A stretch of DNA of 64,000 bases from Pantoea sp. Mb-10 (GTDB taxonomy: Bacteria > Pseudomonadota > Gammaproteobacteria > Enterobacterales > Enterobacteriaceae): NCBI RefSeq assembly GCF_021272205.1, contig NZ_JAJSDX010000004.1, positions 434,001 to 498,000 on the forward strand, read 5' to 3'. Positions 25,057-34,677 of this stretch are shown here, one piece after another. The translations under genes and the position numbers were made by a program. Position 1 is the first letter of the stretch; the number at the start of each line of letters is the position of its first letter. The notes under the pieces are model-generated. The model saw nothing but the letters and a program-made list of their open reading frames with translations, searched no databases and was not told where the DNA came from.

Positions 25057-26211
25057 ATGTTTGAACCTATGGAATTAACCAATGACGCGGTGATTAAAGT
25101 CATCGGCGTCGGCGGTGGCGGTGGCAACGCCGTAGAGCACATGGTACGCGAGCGTATCGAAGGTGTGGAATTCTTTGCTGTGAATACCGATGCGCAAGCA
25201 TTGCGTAAAACGGCGGTCGGCCAGACGATTCAAATCGGGACCAACATCACTAAGGGTCTCGGTGCGGGTGCAAACCCGGAAGTCGGTCGTACTTCAGCGG
25301 AAGAAGATCGTGAAGCACTGCGTTCTGCGCTGGATGGGGCAGACATGGTGTTCATCGCCGCTGGCATGGGCGGCGGTACCGGGACTGGCGCCGCGCCAGT
25401 CGTGGCCGAAGTGGCAAAAGAACTGGGCATTCTGACCGTTGCCGTGGTCACTAAGCCTTTCAACTTTGAAGGCAAAAAGCGCATGGCCTTTGCCGAGCAG
25501 GGTATCGCCGAGCTGTCTAAGCATGTCGATTCACTGATTACCATTCCTAACGACAAACTGCTGAAAGTGCTGGGTCGCGGCATCTCTCTGCTGGACGCTT
25601 TCGGTGCGGCCAACGACGTGCTGAAAGGGGCTGTACAGGGTATCGCGGAACTGATTACGCGTCCGGGCCTGATGAACGTCGACTTCGCGGATGTGCGTAC
25701 GGTGATGTCTGAGATGGGCTACGCCATGATGGGTTCCGGCGTGGCTTGCGGCGAAGATCGTGCGGAAGAAGCGGCAGAAATGGCGATCTCCAGTCCGCTG
25801 CTGGAAGATATCGACCTCTCTGGCGCGCGCGGCGTACTGGTCAACATCACTGCCGGCTTTGATCTGCGTCTGGATGAGTTCGAAACCGTCGGTAACACCA
25901 TCCGTGCTTTCGCTTCAGACAATGCCACGGTCGTCATCGGTACTTCTCTGGATCCAGAGATGAACGACGAACTGCGCGTGACCGTCGTAGCAACCGGTAT
26001 TGGCATGGACAAGCGCCCAGAAATTACTTTGGTCACTAACAAGCCTGCTTCGCAGCCCGTTATGGACCACCGTTACCAGCAGCACGGTATGGCGCCTCTG
26101 CCACAAGAGCAGAAGCCGGCGGCAAAAGTGGTTAACGACCAACCTGCAGCCTCGGGTAAAGAACCTGATTATCTGGATATTCCGGCCTTCCTGCGTAAAC
26201 AGGCCGATTAA
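25057..26211 (+). CDS. ftsZ: cell division protein FtsZ
   Basis: Tubulin-like GTPase that forms the Z ring. The product has 384 residues (E. coli 383). The GTP-binding signature GGGTGTGAAPVVAEVAK, the N-terminal GVGGGGGNAVEHMV loop and the T7-loop region are conserved. The C-terminal FtsA/ZipA-binding peptide (DYLDIPAFLRKQAD) is intact. The RBS is GGAGAG before ATG 25057. Confidence 0.99.
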   Translation: MFEPMELTNDAVIKVIGVGGGGGNAVEHMVRERIEGVEFFAVNTDAQALRKTAVGQTIQIGTNITKGLGAGANPEVGRTSAEEDREALRSALDGADMVFIAAGMGGGTGTGAAPVVAEVAKELGILTVAVVTKPFNFEGKKRMAFAEQGIAELSKHVDSLITIPNDKLLKVLGRGISLLDAFGAANDVLKGAVQGIAELITRPGLMNVDFADVRTVMSEMGYAMMGSGVACGEDRAEEAAEMAISSPLLEDIDLSGARGVLVNITAGFDLRLDEFETVGNTIRAFASDNATVVIGTSLDPEMNDELRVTVVATGIGMDKRPEITLVTNKPASQPVMDHRYQQHGMAPLPQEQKPAAKVVNDQPAASGKEPDYLDIPAFLRKQAD

Positions 26212-26272
26212 GAATATCCTGAGAATTGGGGTTCCCCGCTCTTTGTGCTAAAGTGTTCGCCCGCCGGTGATT

Positions 26273-26278
26273 TATACT
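26273..26278 (+). promoter_or_regulatory. candidate -10 element for lpxC
   Basis: TATACT lies 35 bp upstream of the lpxC ATG, within the ftsZ-lpxC gap. No good -35 hexamer sits 16-18 bp further upstream, so the promoter is only tentative. Confidence 0.35.
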
Positions 26279-26312
26279 GGCGGTCGGATGGGTAATATTG
26301 CGAGATAATGCG

Positions 26313-27230
26313 ATGATCAAACAAAGGACATTAAAACGTATTGTTCAGGCGACTGGCGTCGGTTTGCATACCGGCAAAAAAGTCACGCTGACATTACGCC
26401 CTGCGTCGGCTAACACCGGGGTCATCTATCGTCGCACTGACTTGAATCCACCGGTTGATTTTCCGGCTGATGCAAAATACGTGCGCGACACCATGCTGAG
26501 TACCTGCCTGGTGAATGATGACGGCGTGCGTATTTCTACGGTCGAACACCTGAATGCTGCCCTTGCGGGTCTTGGCATCGATAACATCATTGTCGAAGTT
26601 GATGCCCCTGAGATCCCGATCATGGATGGCAGCGCTGCGCCGTTTGTCTATCTGCTGATGGACGCAGGCGTGCAGGAACTTAACAGCGCCAAAAAATTCG
26701 TGCGCGTTAAGCAGGCGATTCGTGTTGAAGACGGCGATAAGTGGGCCGAGATTAAACCGTACAACGGTTTTTCACTCGACTTCACTATCGACTTCAAGCA
26801 TCCGGCCATTGATTCAAGTTCACAACGTTACCAACTGAACTTCTCGGCTGATGCGTTTGTTCGCCAAATCAGCCGCGCGCGCACGTTTGGCTTCATGCGT
26901 GAAATCGAATATCTGCAGTCTAAAGGCCTGTGCCTGGGCGGTAGCTTAGATTGTGCGATTGGTCTCGACGATTTCCGCGTGCTCAACGAAGACGGTTTGC
27001 GTTTTGAAGACGAGTTTGTTCGCCATAAAATGCTTGATGCGATTGGCGACCTGTTTATGTGTGGTCACAACATCATTGGCGCATTCAGTGCGTTTAAATC
27101 GGGCCATGCGTTAAACAACAAACTGCTGCAAGCGGTTCTCGCCAAGCAGGAAGCCTGGGAATGGGCGACCTTCGAAGACGAAGCTGAATTGCCGCTGGCC
27201 TTCAAAGCCCCTAATCTGGTGCTGGCGTAA
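26313..27230 (+). CDS. lpxC: UDP-3-O-acyl-N-acetylglucosamine deacetylase
   Basis: Zinc deacetylase catalysing the committed step of lipid A synthesis; the last gene of the dcw cluster. It has 305 residues, as in E. coli, from ATG 26313 ([20 protein letters not shown]). Zinc-ligand regions [10 protein letters not shown] and [13 protein letters not shown] are present. The C-terminal tail, which in E. coli is the FtsH degradation signal, ends [10 protein letters not shown] terminator follows. Confidence 0.98.
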   Translation: MIKQRTLKRIVQATGVGLHTGKKVTLTLRPASANTGVIYRRTDLNPPVDFPADAKYVRDTMLSTCLVNDDGVRISTVEHLNAALAGLGIDNIIVEVDAPEIPIMDGSAAPFVYLLMDAGVQELNSAKKFVRVKQAIRVEDGDKWAEIKPYNGFSLDFTIDFKHPAIDSSSQRYQLNFSADAFVRQISRARTFGFMREIEYLQSKGLCLGGSLDCAIGLDDFRVLNEDGLRFEDEFVRHKMLDAIGDLFMCGHNIIGAFSAFKSGHALNNKLLQAVLAKQEAWEWATFEDEAELPLAFKAPNLVLA

Positions 27231-27237
27231 GTCAGAC

Positions 27238-27293
27238 AAAAAACGGCGTGTTGCCTGGCACTCTCTCCGGCCAGCGCAGTGCGCCGTTTTTTT
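27238..27293 (+). terminator. terminator of the dcw/lpxC unit
   Basis: A run of A and CGGCG (27244-27248) pair across an inner stem with CGCCG (27282-27286) and a T-run. It starts 8 bp after the lpxC stop, and its A-tract may let it act in both directions. Confidence 0.85.
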
Positions 27294-27404
27294 ATTTCTC
27301 CCCATTGTACTTCCTTCTGCCGTGCTGACTCGCATGAGTCTTGTCCACTGGTGAAAGCCTGCGCAAATAAACGCGAAATCCCGCGTAAGTCCGCTAATCA
27401 GTAC

Positions 27405-27432
27405 TGTCGAGATGCGACATAGATGCTATTAT
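27405..27432 (+). promoter_or_regulatory. candidate secM-secA promoter
   Basis: TATTAT (27427-27432) is a good -10, with only a weak -35-like TGTCGA/CTGTCG 16-17 bp upstream. It is 67 bp before the secM GTG and beyond the lpxC terminator, so a promoter is expected here. Confidence 0.45.
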
Positions 27433-27499
27433 CTTGCGCTGGTATGAGCGGGGCTAACAACATTTAGCCGCTTATCTTTTTATTCACTGTGGACAGGTT

Positions 27500-28000
27500 G
27501 TGATCGGGATTTTTTCACGCTGGCGACAATTAGGCAGGCGCTACTTCTGGCCTCATCTCCTGTTGGGCATGGTAGCTGCCAGTTTTGGCCTGCCTGCCTG
27601 CGCGCAGAACGCCGAGCCCACGTCCAATGACTCACCCATCAGCAGCCTGTTTGTCGGCAACGTTGTTCACTTTGATCACCTGATTCGCCTGCAGGAAACG
27701 GCCCGTCGACCCAGTGTCAACGTGGACTACTGGCATCAGCATGCCATTCGCACCGTGATTCGCCATCTCTCATTCAGCATGGCGCCCTGTGGCGAACTGC
27801 ACTGCGCCAGTGCGGCACCGCTGGCCGCGCAGAAACTGGCGCTGATTGACTCATTACAGGCCCTGCTGATTTCTCCCGCGCAGCCCGATGTCACCCCCAC
27901 GTTACAGGCTGCGCCGCGCACGTTTTCATTCCCATCTTCTTCTGCTGCCAACTGGCTGGCGGCTGCGCACGGTATCCGCGCCGGGCCGTTCAACGCTTAA
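27500..28000 (+). CDS. secM: secretion monitor SecM
   Basis: Exported regulator whose ribosome arrest in the absence of secretion exposes the secA start. The 166-residue product starts at GTG 27500. The N-terminal signal region ([22 protein letters not shown]) and the [20 protein letters not shown] segment match E. coli SecM closely; the middle differs. The arrest motif is present at the extreme C-terminus as [12 protein letters not shown]. The upstream aromatic of FxxxxWI is not at the expected position: a Ser is there, with Phe three residues earlier. The secA ATG follows 73 bp later. Confidence 0.93.
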   Translation: MIGIFSRWRQLGRRYFWPHLLLGMVAASFGLPACAQNAEPTSNDSPISSLFVGNVVHFDHLIRLQETARRPSVNVDYWHQHAIRTVIRHLSFSMAPCGELHCASAAPLAAQKLALIDSLQALLISPAQPDVTPTLQAAPRTFSFPSSSAANWLAAAHGIRAGPFNA

Positions 28001-28073
28001 CTGCTTCTTTTTTTCGCCTCTTTATATTTGATTTTTGCAGTTCGTGTTATCACGACTGAATCGAGAAATTAAC

Positions 28074-30779
28074 ATGTTAATCAAGCTTTTAACCAAAGTC
28101 TTTGGCAGCAGTAACGATCGTACTCTGCGCCGTATGCGCAAAGTGGTTGATACCATCAACAAAATGGAACCGGATTTCGTCAAACTCTCTGATGATGAAT
28201 TAAAAGGCAAGACTGACCTGTTCCGCGAGCGTTTGAAAAATGGCGAAAGCCTTGAAAGTCTCATCCCGGAAGCGTTTGCCACCGTGCGTGAGGCCAGCAA
28301 GCGCGTATTTGGCATGCGCCATTTTGACGTTCAGCTGATCGGCGGCATGGTGTTGAACGAACGCTGCATTGCCGAAATGCGTACCGGTGAAGGTAAAACG
28401 CTCACCGCTACCCTGCCAGCCTATTTGAACGCCCTCACCGGCAAAGGCGTACACGTGGTGACCGTCAACGATTACCTGGCGCAGCGTGATGCCGAAAATA
28501 ACCGTCCGCTGTTTGAGTTTCTCGGTCTGAGCGTCGGCATCAACTTGCCGGGCATGCCTGCCGTCGCCAAGCGTGCCGCTTACGCAGCCGATATTACCTA
28601 CGGCACGAACAACGAATACGGTTTTGACTATCTGCGCGACAACATGGCGTTCAGCCCGGAAGAGCGTGTACAGCGTAAACTGCACTATGCGCTGGTGGAC
28701 GAAGTCGACTCCATTCTGATCGATGAAGCGCGTACCCCGCTGATTATCTCGGGGCCAGCGGAAGACAGCTCCGATCTCTACATCAAAGTGAACAAGATCA
28801 TTCCTCACCTGGTTCGTCAGGAAAAGGAAGACTCTGACACGTTTCAGGGTGAGGGTGATTTCTGGGTTGATGAGAAGGCCCGTCAGGCGCACATGACAGA
28901 GCGCGGTCTGGTCAAGGTTGAAGAGTTGCTGGTTAGCCAGGGCATCATGGAAGAGGGCGAGTCGCTATACTCCCCAACCAACATCATGCTGATGCATCAC
29001 GTCACGGCAGCCCTGCGTGCCCACGCGCTGTTTACGCGCGACGTCGACTATATCGTGAAAGACGGCGAAGTCATCATCGTTGATGAGCACACCGGGCGTA
29101 CTATGCAAGGTCGTCGCTGGTCAGACGGTCTGCACCAGGCCGTTGAAGCCAAAGAAGGCGTCGACATTCAGAACGAGAACCAGACGCTGGCGTCCATCAC
29201 CTTCCAGAACTACTTCCGTATCTACGAGAAGCTGGCGGGTATGACGGGAACCGCCGACACCGAAGCGTTTGAGTTCAGCTCCATTTACAAGCTCGATACC
29301 ATCGTCGTGCCAACCAACCGGCCTATGGTGCGTAAAGATATGGCCGATCTGGTCTACATGACCGAAAAAGAGAAGATCGACGCCATTATTGAAGACATCC
29401 GTACCTGCACGGCAAAAGGCCAGCCGGTACTGGTGGGTACCATCTCGATTGAAAAATCGGAAGTGGTTTCCCGTGAGCTGACGCGCGCAGGCATCAAGCA
29501 CAGCGTACTGAACGCCAAGTTCCACGCGAGTGAAGCGGACATTGTTGCTCAGGCGGGACAGCCTGGCGCAGTGACCATTGCAACAAACATGGCAGGTCGC
29601 GGTACCGATATCGTGCTGGGTGGAAGCTGGCAGGCAGAGGTGGCCGCGCTGGATGCACCTACCGAAGAGCAAATCCAAGCCATCAAAGAGGCCTGGAAGC
29701 TGCGCCACGATGCGGTGTTGGCAGCAGGCGGTTTGCATATTATCGGTACAGAACGTCATGAATCGCGCCGTATTGATAACCAGCTGCGCGGCCGCGCAGG
29801 TCGCCAGGGGGACGCCGGTTCATCACGTTTCTATCTGTCGATGGAAGATGCGCTGATGCGTATCTTTGCCTCCGATCGCGTCTCCAATATGATGCGTAAG
29901 TTAGGCATGAAACCGGGTGAAGCCATTGAGCATCCGTGGGTCACCAAAGCGATTGCCAATGCGCAACGCAAAGTAGAAAGCCGTAACTTCGACATTCGTA
30001 AGCAGCTGCTGGAATATGATGACGTCGCTAATGACCAGCGCCGAGCTATCTACAGCCAGCGTAACGAACTGCTGGATGTTTCTGATGTATCTGACACCAT
30101 CAACAGCATCCGTGAGGATGTCTTCAAAAGCACCATCGATACCTACATTCCACCGCAGTCGCTGGAGGAAATGTGGGATGTGCCGGGCTTAGAGGAGCGC
30201 TTGCGCAACGATTTCGACCTCGATCTGCCCATTGCCGAATGGCTGGATAAAGAGCCTGATTTGCATGAAGAGACGCTGCGTGAGCGCATTATGCAGCGCG
30301 CGAGCGAAAACTATGCGGAGAAGGAAGAGGTTGTGGGCGCCGATATGATGCGCAACTTCGAAAAAGGCGTGATGCTGCAAACCCTGGATTCGCTGTGGAA
30401 AGAGCATCTTGCCGCCATGGACTACCTGCGTCAGGGCATTCACTTACGCGGCTATGCGCAAAAAGATCCCAAGCAAGAGTACAAACGTGAATCCTTCGCC
30501 ATGTTTGCTGCAATGCTGGAGTCGCTGAAATATGAAGTCATCAGCACGCTGAGCAAAGTGCAGGTGCGTATGCCGGAGGAGGTGGAAGCGATGGAGCAAC
30601 AGCGTCGTGAAGAAGCTGAACGTCTGGCGCAGCAGCAGCAGCTGAGTCATGCAGATGATGAAGTACTTGCAGCCGCATCCTTGGCTTCACAGAGCGGAGA
30701 GCGCAAAGTGGGGCGTAACGATCCTTGTCCGTGCGGCTCAGGCAAAAAATACAAACAGTGTCATGGCCGACTGGCCTGA
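28074..30779 (+). CDS. secA: preprotein translocase ATPase SecA
   Basis: Motor ATPase that drives proteins through SecYEG. It has 901 residues, equal to E. coli, from ATG 28074 ([18 protein letters not shown]). The helicase-like motifs [10 protein letters not shown] and [20 protein letters not shown] and the arginine-finger region [18 protein letters not shown] are present. The C-terminal zinc-binding SEC-C tail ([17 protein letters not shown]) is intact. The longer reading from 28035 would run into the secM-secA regulatory gap and is rejected. Confidence 0.98.
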   Translation: MLIKLLTKVFGSSNDRTLRRMRKVVDTINKMEPDFVKLSDDELKGKTDLFRERLKNGESLESLIPEAFATVREASKRVFGMRHFDVQLIGGMVLNERCIAEMRTGEGKTLTATLPAYLNALTGKGVHVVTVNDYLAQRDAENNRPLFEFLGLSVGINLPGMPAVAKRAAYAADITYGTNNEYGFDYLRDNMAFSPEERVQRKLHYALVDEVDSILIDEARTPLIISGPAEDSSDLYIKVNKIIPHLVRQEKEDSDTFQGEGDFWVDEKARQAHMTERGLVKVEELLVSQGIMEEGESLYSPTNIMLMHHVTAALRAHALFTRDVDYIVKDGEVIIVDEHTGRTMQGRRWSDGLHQAVEAKEGVDIQNENQTLASITFQNYFRIYEKLAGMTGTADTEAFEFSSIYKLDTIVVPTNRPMVRKDMADLVYMTEKEKIDAIIEDIRTCTAKGQPVLVGTISIEKSEVVSRELTRAGIKHSVLNAKFHASEADIVAQAGQPGAVTIATNMAGRGTDIVLGGSWQAEVAALDAPTEEQIQAIKEAWKLRHDAVLAAGGLHIIGTERHESRRIDNQLRGRAGRQGDAGSSRFYLSMEDALMRIFASDRVSNMMRKLGMKPGEAIEHPWVTKAIANAQRKVESRNFDIRKQLLEYDDVANDQRRAIYSQRNELLDVSDVSDTINSIREDVFKSTIDTYIPPQSLEEMWDVPGLEERLRNDFDLDLPIAEWLDKEPDLHEETLRERIMQRASENYAEKEEVVGADMMRNFEKGVMLQTLDSLWKEHLAAMDYLRQGIHLRGYAQKDPKQEYKRESFAMFAAMLESLKYEVISTLSKVQVRMPEEVEAMEQQRREEAERLAQQQQLSHADDEVLAAASLASQSGERKVGRNDPCPCGSGKKYKQCHGRLA

Positions 30780-30782
30780 TTG

Positions 30783-30812
30783 AAAAAAGGAGCCCTCGGG
30801 CTCCTTTTTTTT
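30783..30812 (+). terminator. secA terminator
   Basis: A-tract, GGAGCCC, a 2-nt centre, GGGCTCC and a run of eight T, just after the secA stop. Because the left arm is A-rich, it may also serve the convergent winged-helix gene. Confidence 0.94.
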
Positions 30813-30825
30813 ACGCAGCAAAAAC

Positions 30826-31212
30826 CTAATTCGCCAGTGACATCAGCTTTTCTTCGTTCAGGCGTACGCCGTGATAAGGAATGGTGATCAGTAAACCGTC
30901 TGGCAAACCGTGGCGTTTCAAAAGCGCTCGACTTTGAAACAGCAGCTGGTGATAGTTATTGTCGCTCACGCAGGGGTAATTTTCGTTCCAGACGGTAGCG
31001 ATAATCTGCCGTTTAGACGTGATGCGCAGTAACAGGCAGGAAAAAAAACGTTTTTGCGATTCGTTTAATGGGATGATCGTGTTGCCTCGATGCCAGGTCA
31101 GCGTGTTATTGGCTGTATCCAGCGTCAAGATATCGTGAAACACGAGATGACGCATGACGTTTAACTGTTTCGGGGCATCCTGCGTCAAGGTAAACGGTTT
31201 TGAAGATTCCAT
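30826..31212 (-). CDS. orphan winged-helix DNA-binding protein (uncharacterised)
   Basis: A 128-residue protein from ATG 31212 (MESSKPFTLTQDAPKQLN); a GTG at 31239 would add nine residues. The segment from about residue 28 (FHDILTLDTANNTLTWHRG) through the helical SQKRFFSCLLLRITSKRQII and VSDNNYHQLLFQSRALLKRHG to the terminal hairpin LLITIPYHGVRLN has the pattern of an OmpR/CadC-type winged-helix domain. There is no receiver domain, membrane segment or sensor. It is absent from this spot in E. coli, and it faces secA and is divergent from mutT. An inverted repeat lies at its start. DNA binding is inferred; targets are unknown. Confidence 0.7.
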   Translation of the reverse strand: MESSKPFTLTQDAPKQLNVMRHLVFHDILTLDTANNTLTWHRGNTIIPLNESQKRFFSCLLLRITSKRQIIATVWNENYPCVSDNNYHQLLFQSRALLKRHGLPDGLLITIPYHGVRLNEEKLMSLAN

Positions 31213-31229
31213 GATTGTCTGGCCAAGCG

Positions 31230-31256
31230 GTGAATACACTGGCGGTGAGTATTCAC
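31230..31256. promoter_or_regulatory. inverted repeat upstream of the winged-helix gene
   Basis: GTGAATAC (31230-31237) and GTATTCAC (31249-31256) form a perfect 8-bp inverted repeat with an 11-bp spacer, 18-44 bp upstream of the ATG at 31212 and in the divergent gap with mutT. It fits a dimeric operator, possibly for autoregulation. This is inference from position and symmetry. Confidence 0.5.
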
Positions 31257-31397
31257 GGTGCGGCGACCGGAAAGCATTACGACCTGTCTCAATTCATTAT
31301 TAAGCCCAGCACGTGCCCGCCTGAAGGCGGCACGGTTAACATCCAGCGGCGTCTGTTTTAGAATCGGCGCTCTTTGAATAACAGCGGAATCCAGTTT

Positions 31398-31793
31398 ATG
31401 AAACACCTGCAAGTCGCGGTGGGTATCATTCGCAATGCCCATCAGCAAATCTTTCTTGCCCAGCGTTCAGCCAGTTCCTATATGGCCAATAAGTGGGAGT
31501 TTCCTGGAGGGAAGATCGAAGACAACGAAACACCTGAACAGGCCTTGAAGCGCGAGCTGATGGAAGAGACCGGCATTGACGTGACGCGCGCGCAAGCGCT
31601 AGGCGAGGCAGACCATAGCTACGACGATCTGCGCGTGACCCTGCATTTCTTTTTGGTTGAGGGCTGGCAGGGTGAACCTTATGGTCGGGAAGGGCAGCCA
31701 CAGCGCTGGGTGGCGCAGCGAGATTTAGTGGCAGAAGAGTTTCCTGCCGCTAACCATGCGCTGATCGCCAAGCTGGTGGCGGGTGAAATATAA
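31398..31793 (+). CDS. mutT: 8-oxo-dGTP diphosphatase MutT
   Basis: Nudix hydrolase that removes 8-oxo-dGTP and prevents A:T to C:G transversions. The 131-residue product starts MKHLQVAVGIIRN at 31398; the 8-residue upstream extension lacks support. The Nudix box is intact (GGKIEDNETPEQ...RELMEETGI fits GX5EX7REUXEEXGU). It follows secA and the winged-helix gene and converges on yacG. Confidence 0.95.
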   Translation: MKHLQVAVGIIRNAHQQIFLAQRSASSYMANKWEFPGGKIEDNETPEQALKRELMEETGIDVTRAQALGEADHSYDDLRVTLHFFLVEGWQGEPYGREGQPQRWVAQRDLVAEEFPAANHALIAKLVAGEI

Positions 31794-31796
31794 CCA

Positions 31797-31813
31797 AAGG
31801 GGCAGTGCCCCTT
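31797..31813. terminator. mutT/yacG convergent hairpin
   Basis: AAGGGGC, a 3-nt loop and GCCCCTT lie in the 25-bp gap between the convergent mutT and yacG genes. There is no long T-run, but the A/T flanks suit a bidirectional terminator. Confidence 0.5.
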
Positions 31814-31818
31814 AAACG

Positions 31819-32016
31819 TCAGTTTTGTTCTTCACTCCAGCCATCGCTGTCCGTCAGATCGCTCTCGCTGGGAATGCGCTTTTCTTCTGCCGCCCATTCG
31901 CCGAGGTCGATAAGTTGACAGCGTTTGCTGCAAAATGGTCGCCACGGGCTCAATTCGTCCCACATCACGTCTTTCTGACAGTTTGGGCAAGGTACAACAA
32001 TCATCTCTTCCTGCAT
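31819..32016 (-). CDS. yacG: DNA gyrase inhibitor YacG (zinc protein)
   Basis: Small zinc-finger protein; E. coli YacG binds GyrB and inhibits gyrase. From ATG 32016 ([13 protein letters not shown]) it has 65 residues, the E. coli length, preceded by a strong GAGGG. The four zinc cysteines occur as CPNC and CSKRC, followed by the conserved [16 protein letters not shown] and an acidic tail. It sits 8 bp after zapD in a coaE-zapD-yacG operon. Confidence 0.95.
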   Translation of the reverse strand: MQEEMIVVPCPNCQKDVMWDELSPWRPFCSKRCQLIDLGEWAAEEKRIPSESDLTDSDGWSEEQN

Positions 32017-32024
32017 AACACCCT

Positions 32025-32768
32025 CTAGCAACAGGCCAGTTCAAAGTTCAATCGGGCAGGTACTTCACCACGCTCGGTATCCAGCGGCATAAAGCGAATG
32101 GCGTAGCGGCTTTTATGGCCTGAAACCTGCGGATAAAGCGCCTCTTCCAGCGACAGCTGCAAGCGCAGCAGGTCAGCCCCTTCGGCGTTATCCTGGTAAA
32201 AACCATTCAGGCTGGTTTGATGGCGAAACACCCCGGACTGGCGGATTAAATCGAGAATAAGTGACAGGCTGTTGCGCAGCGGCAGCAAGGAGTCCAGCCA
32301 GCCGTTGACTTGCGCATCGCGCATCGCCTGCGGCTGATGTAGCCAAATGTGCAATCCGGGTAAATCAAAGCTACAGCATCCACCGGGAATGCTCAGGCGT
32401 TGACGCACCAGCGCGATTAATCGGTCCTCGCGCAGCTGTTGACCCATGCGTGGTGCACTGAGTAGCTCTGCAGATTGCTGTTTAAGACGCTGGCTTAACC
32501 CTTTGACCGCCTGTTCATCCACACCGGGCACGTCCAGCCATGCACGTAATTTTTGCTGCTGCCTGTCCAACTCCTTGAGCAATTCGGTGCGCATGTCGCC
32601 CCGCTCAAAAATATCCAGTAGATCGCTGAGGCAGCGGAACACGCCTAATGCGGAGACCGAATGGCTGATGGGAACGCTGTCATGCAGCTGATTAAGCAGA
32701 AACTCAACGCGCAGCCATGTGCGCATCTTTTCATTTAGGGGATGTTCAAAAAGAACCGGTGTACTCAT
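32025..32768 (-). CDS. zapD: cell division protein ZapD
   Basis: FtsZ-associated protein that crosslinks protofilaments and stabilises the Z ring. Starting at ATG 32768 ([20 protein letters not shown]) gives 247 residues, as in E. coli; the 37-residue extension overlaps coaE and is rejected. Family hallmarks include [20 protein letters not shown] and SLNGFYQDN. It lies 4 bp after coaE. Confidence 0.97.
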   Translation of the reverse strand: MSTPVLFEHPLNEKMRTWLRVEFLLNQLHDSVPISHSVSALGVFRCLSDLLDIFERGDMRTELLKELDRQQQKLRAWLDVPGVDEQAVKGLSQRLKQQSAELLSAPRMGQQLREDRLIALVRQRLSIPGGCCSFDLPGLHIWLHQPQAMRDAQVNGWLDSLLPLRNSLSLILDLIRQSGVFRHQTSLNGFYQDNAEGADLLRLQLSLEEALYPQVSGHKSRYAIRFMPLDTERGEVPARLNFELACC

Positions 32769-32772
32769 GGTG

Positions 32773-33381
32773 TTAATCCTGTCTGGTTGCCGCCAGGCGT
32801 AAATAGCGCTGGTGAAGTTCAGCAACACGCGGCAACACCTCTTCGGGTGTGCCACGATTATCAATGATGTCGTCCGCACAGGCTAAACGCTGCTCCCGGC
32901 TGGCCTGGGCGGCTAAAATATTTTTGGCTTGTGCAAGCGTCACGCCATCGCGCTGCTGGGTTCGCTGCAGCTGGGTGGCCTCATCAACATCCACAACCAG
33001 CACGCGGTCAGCCTGATGCTGTAAGCCGTTCTCCACTAACAGCGGCACGACCCACAGCACATAAGGTGAGCGTGCCTGGGATTTAAGCTGCTGGGTGCGC
33101 GCGTTAATGAGAGGGTGAAGCAGTTGATTGAGCCAATTTTTCTCGCGTGGATTTTGGAAAATAATCTCCCGCAATCTGGCACGGTAAAGCGTACGCTCTG
33201 CGGTCAAAATGGCGTCACCATGTCGGCGGACAATCGCCTCAAGCGCAGGCGTACCAGGAGCGACCACGTCGCGGGCAATCACATCGGCATCAATAATATC
33301 GACGCCTAACGCGGCGAACGCGTTGGCAATGGTGCTTTTACCACTGCCTATTCCGCCGGTGAGTGCTACGGTAAAAGGCAT
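32773..33381 (-). CDS. coaE: dephospho-CoA kinase
   Basis: Last step of coenzyme A synthesis: ATP-dependent phosphorylation of dephospho-CoA. The product has 202 residues (E. coli 206). The P-loop is [20 protein letters not shown], followed by the conserved [10 protein letters not shown] and a C-terminal helix. First gene of coaE-zapD-yacG, divergent from guaC across a 218-bp gap in which I see no other gene. Confidence 0.97.
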   Translation of the reverse strand: MPFTVALTGGIGSGKSTIANAFAALGVDIIDADVIARDVVAPGTPALEAIVRRHGDAILTAERTLYRARLREIIFQNPREKNWLNQLLHPLINARTQQLKSQARSPYVLWVVPLLVENGLQHQADRVLVVDVDEATQLQRTQQRDGVTLAQAKNILAAQASREQRLACADDIIDNRGTPEEVLPRVAELHQRYLRLAATRQD

Positions 33382-33599
33382 AACGTTCTCTCAGAATAGC
33401 GTCATCGGGCGGAGCATTTCCGCAGGAGCATGAGATCATGACTACCATCATTTTTCTCAGCTAAATTTAAGCGATTGTAGCGTAAATTAAGTGAAATTCG
33501 CAGTCTTGTTGCCGGGCAAATGGCACGCATGATGCCGATATCGCTGCGGTGAGACTGGCCCAGACTGTGGTTCGCCATCACTCATCGGGACATCGTACT

Positions 33600-34640
33600 A
33601 TGCGTATCGAAGAAGATGTAAAACTGGGGTTTAAAGATGTATTGATCCGTCCTAAACGCTCTACCTTGAAAAGTCGCTCCGAGGTTGAACTGGCGCGCAC
33701 TTATACCTTTAAACATACCCATCACAGCTGGACTGGCGTGCCCGTGATTGCCGCTAATATGGATAGCGTAGGGACCTTCACCATGGCGGAAGCCCTGGCA
33801 CAGAGGGATGTGCTCACTGCGGTCCATAAACATTACAGCGTGGAGGCGTGGCAAACGTTCATTCAGCGTGTACCTGATAACGTGCTGCGTAATGTCATGG
33901 TGTCGACCGGCACATCTGACGCGGACTTCAGCAAGCTAAACGCGATCCTGTCGCTCTCTACGCAGCTCAATTTTATCTGCATTGATGTGGCGAATGGCTA
34001 TTCCGAGCATTTCGTAACGTTTCTTCAGCGCGCACGTGAAAGGTATCCGGATAAAACAATCTGTGCGGGTAACGTCGTCACCGGCGAGATGGTCGAGGAG
34101 CTGATCTTATCCGGTGCGGATATCGTAAAGGTGGGAATTGGCCCCGGCTCAGTGTGCACGACGCGAGTCAAAACGGGCGTCGGCTACCCACAGCTTTCTG
34201 CTGTGATTGAATGCGCCGATGCCGCACACGGGCTGGGCGGGCAAATTGTCAGCGATGGGGGATGTACCGTACCGGGGGACATTGCAAAAGCCTTTGGCGG
34301 CGGCGCCGACTTTGTCATGTTGGGCGGTATGTTAGCGGCACACGATGAGTGTGAGGGCACGGTCGTCGAGGAGCACGGAGAGAAATTTATGCTCTTTTAC
34401 GGCATGAGTTCAGAATCAGCGATGAAGCGTCACGTGGGGGGCGTTGCGCACTATCGCGCGGCCGAAGGCAAAACCGTCCGTCTTCCACTGCGCGGCCCGG
34501 TTGAAGAAACGCTGCAAGATATTCTCGGCGGATTACGTTCGGCCTGTACTTACGTCGGCGCTGCCCGTTTGAAGGAGTTGACTAAGCGCACCACCTTTAT
34601 CCGGGTCGCCGAACAGGAAAATCGCGTTTTTAATCGCTAA
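33600..34640 (+). CDS. guaC: GMP reductase
   Basis: NADPH-dependent deamination of GMP to IMP. Starting at 33600 ([20 protein letters not shown]) gives 346 residues (E. coli 347); a 17-residue upstream extension lacks homology. The catalytic cysteine lies in [18 protein letters not shown], and the Rossmann/TIM-barrel phosphate site ([20 protein letters not shown]) is intact. It converges on hofC. Confidence 0.97.
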   Translation: MRIEEDVKLGFKDVLIRPKRSTLKSRSEVELARTYTFKHTHHSWTGVPVIAANMDSVGTFTMAEALAQRDVLTAVHKHYSVEAWQTFIQRVPDNVLRNVMVSTGTSDADFSKLNAILSLSTQLNFICIDVANGYSEHFVTFLQRARERYPDKTICAGNVVTGEMVEELILSGADIVKVGIGPGSVCTTRVKTGVGYPQLSAVIECADAAHGLGGQIVSDGGCTVPGDIAKAFGGGADFVMLGGMLAAHDECEGTVVEEHGEKFMLFYGMSSESAMKRHVGGVAHYRAAEGKTVRLPLRGPVEETLQDILGGLRSACTYVGAARLKELTKRTTFIRVAEQENRVFNR

Positions 34641-34643
34641 TTG

Positions 34644-34677
34644 CGTTAAGCAGGTGCGTGCACGCCCCTGCTTAACG
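34644..34677. terminator. guaC/hofC convergent terminator
   Basis: CGTTAAGCAGG (34644-34654) and CCTGCTTAACG (34667-34677) form a perfect 11-bp inverted repeat beginning 3 bp after the guaC stop and covering the hofC stop codon. Its symmetry suits termination in both directions, though T-runs are short. Confidence 0.6.
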
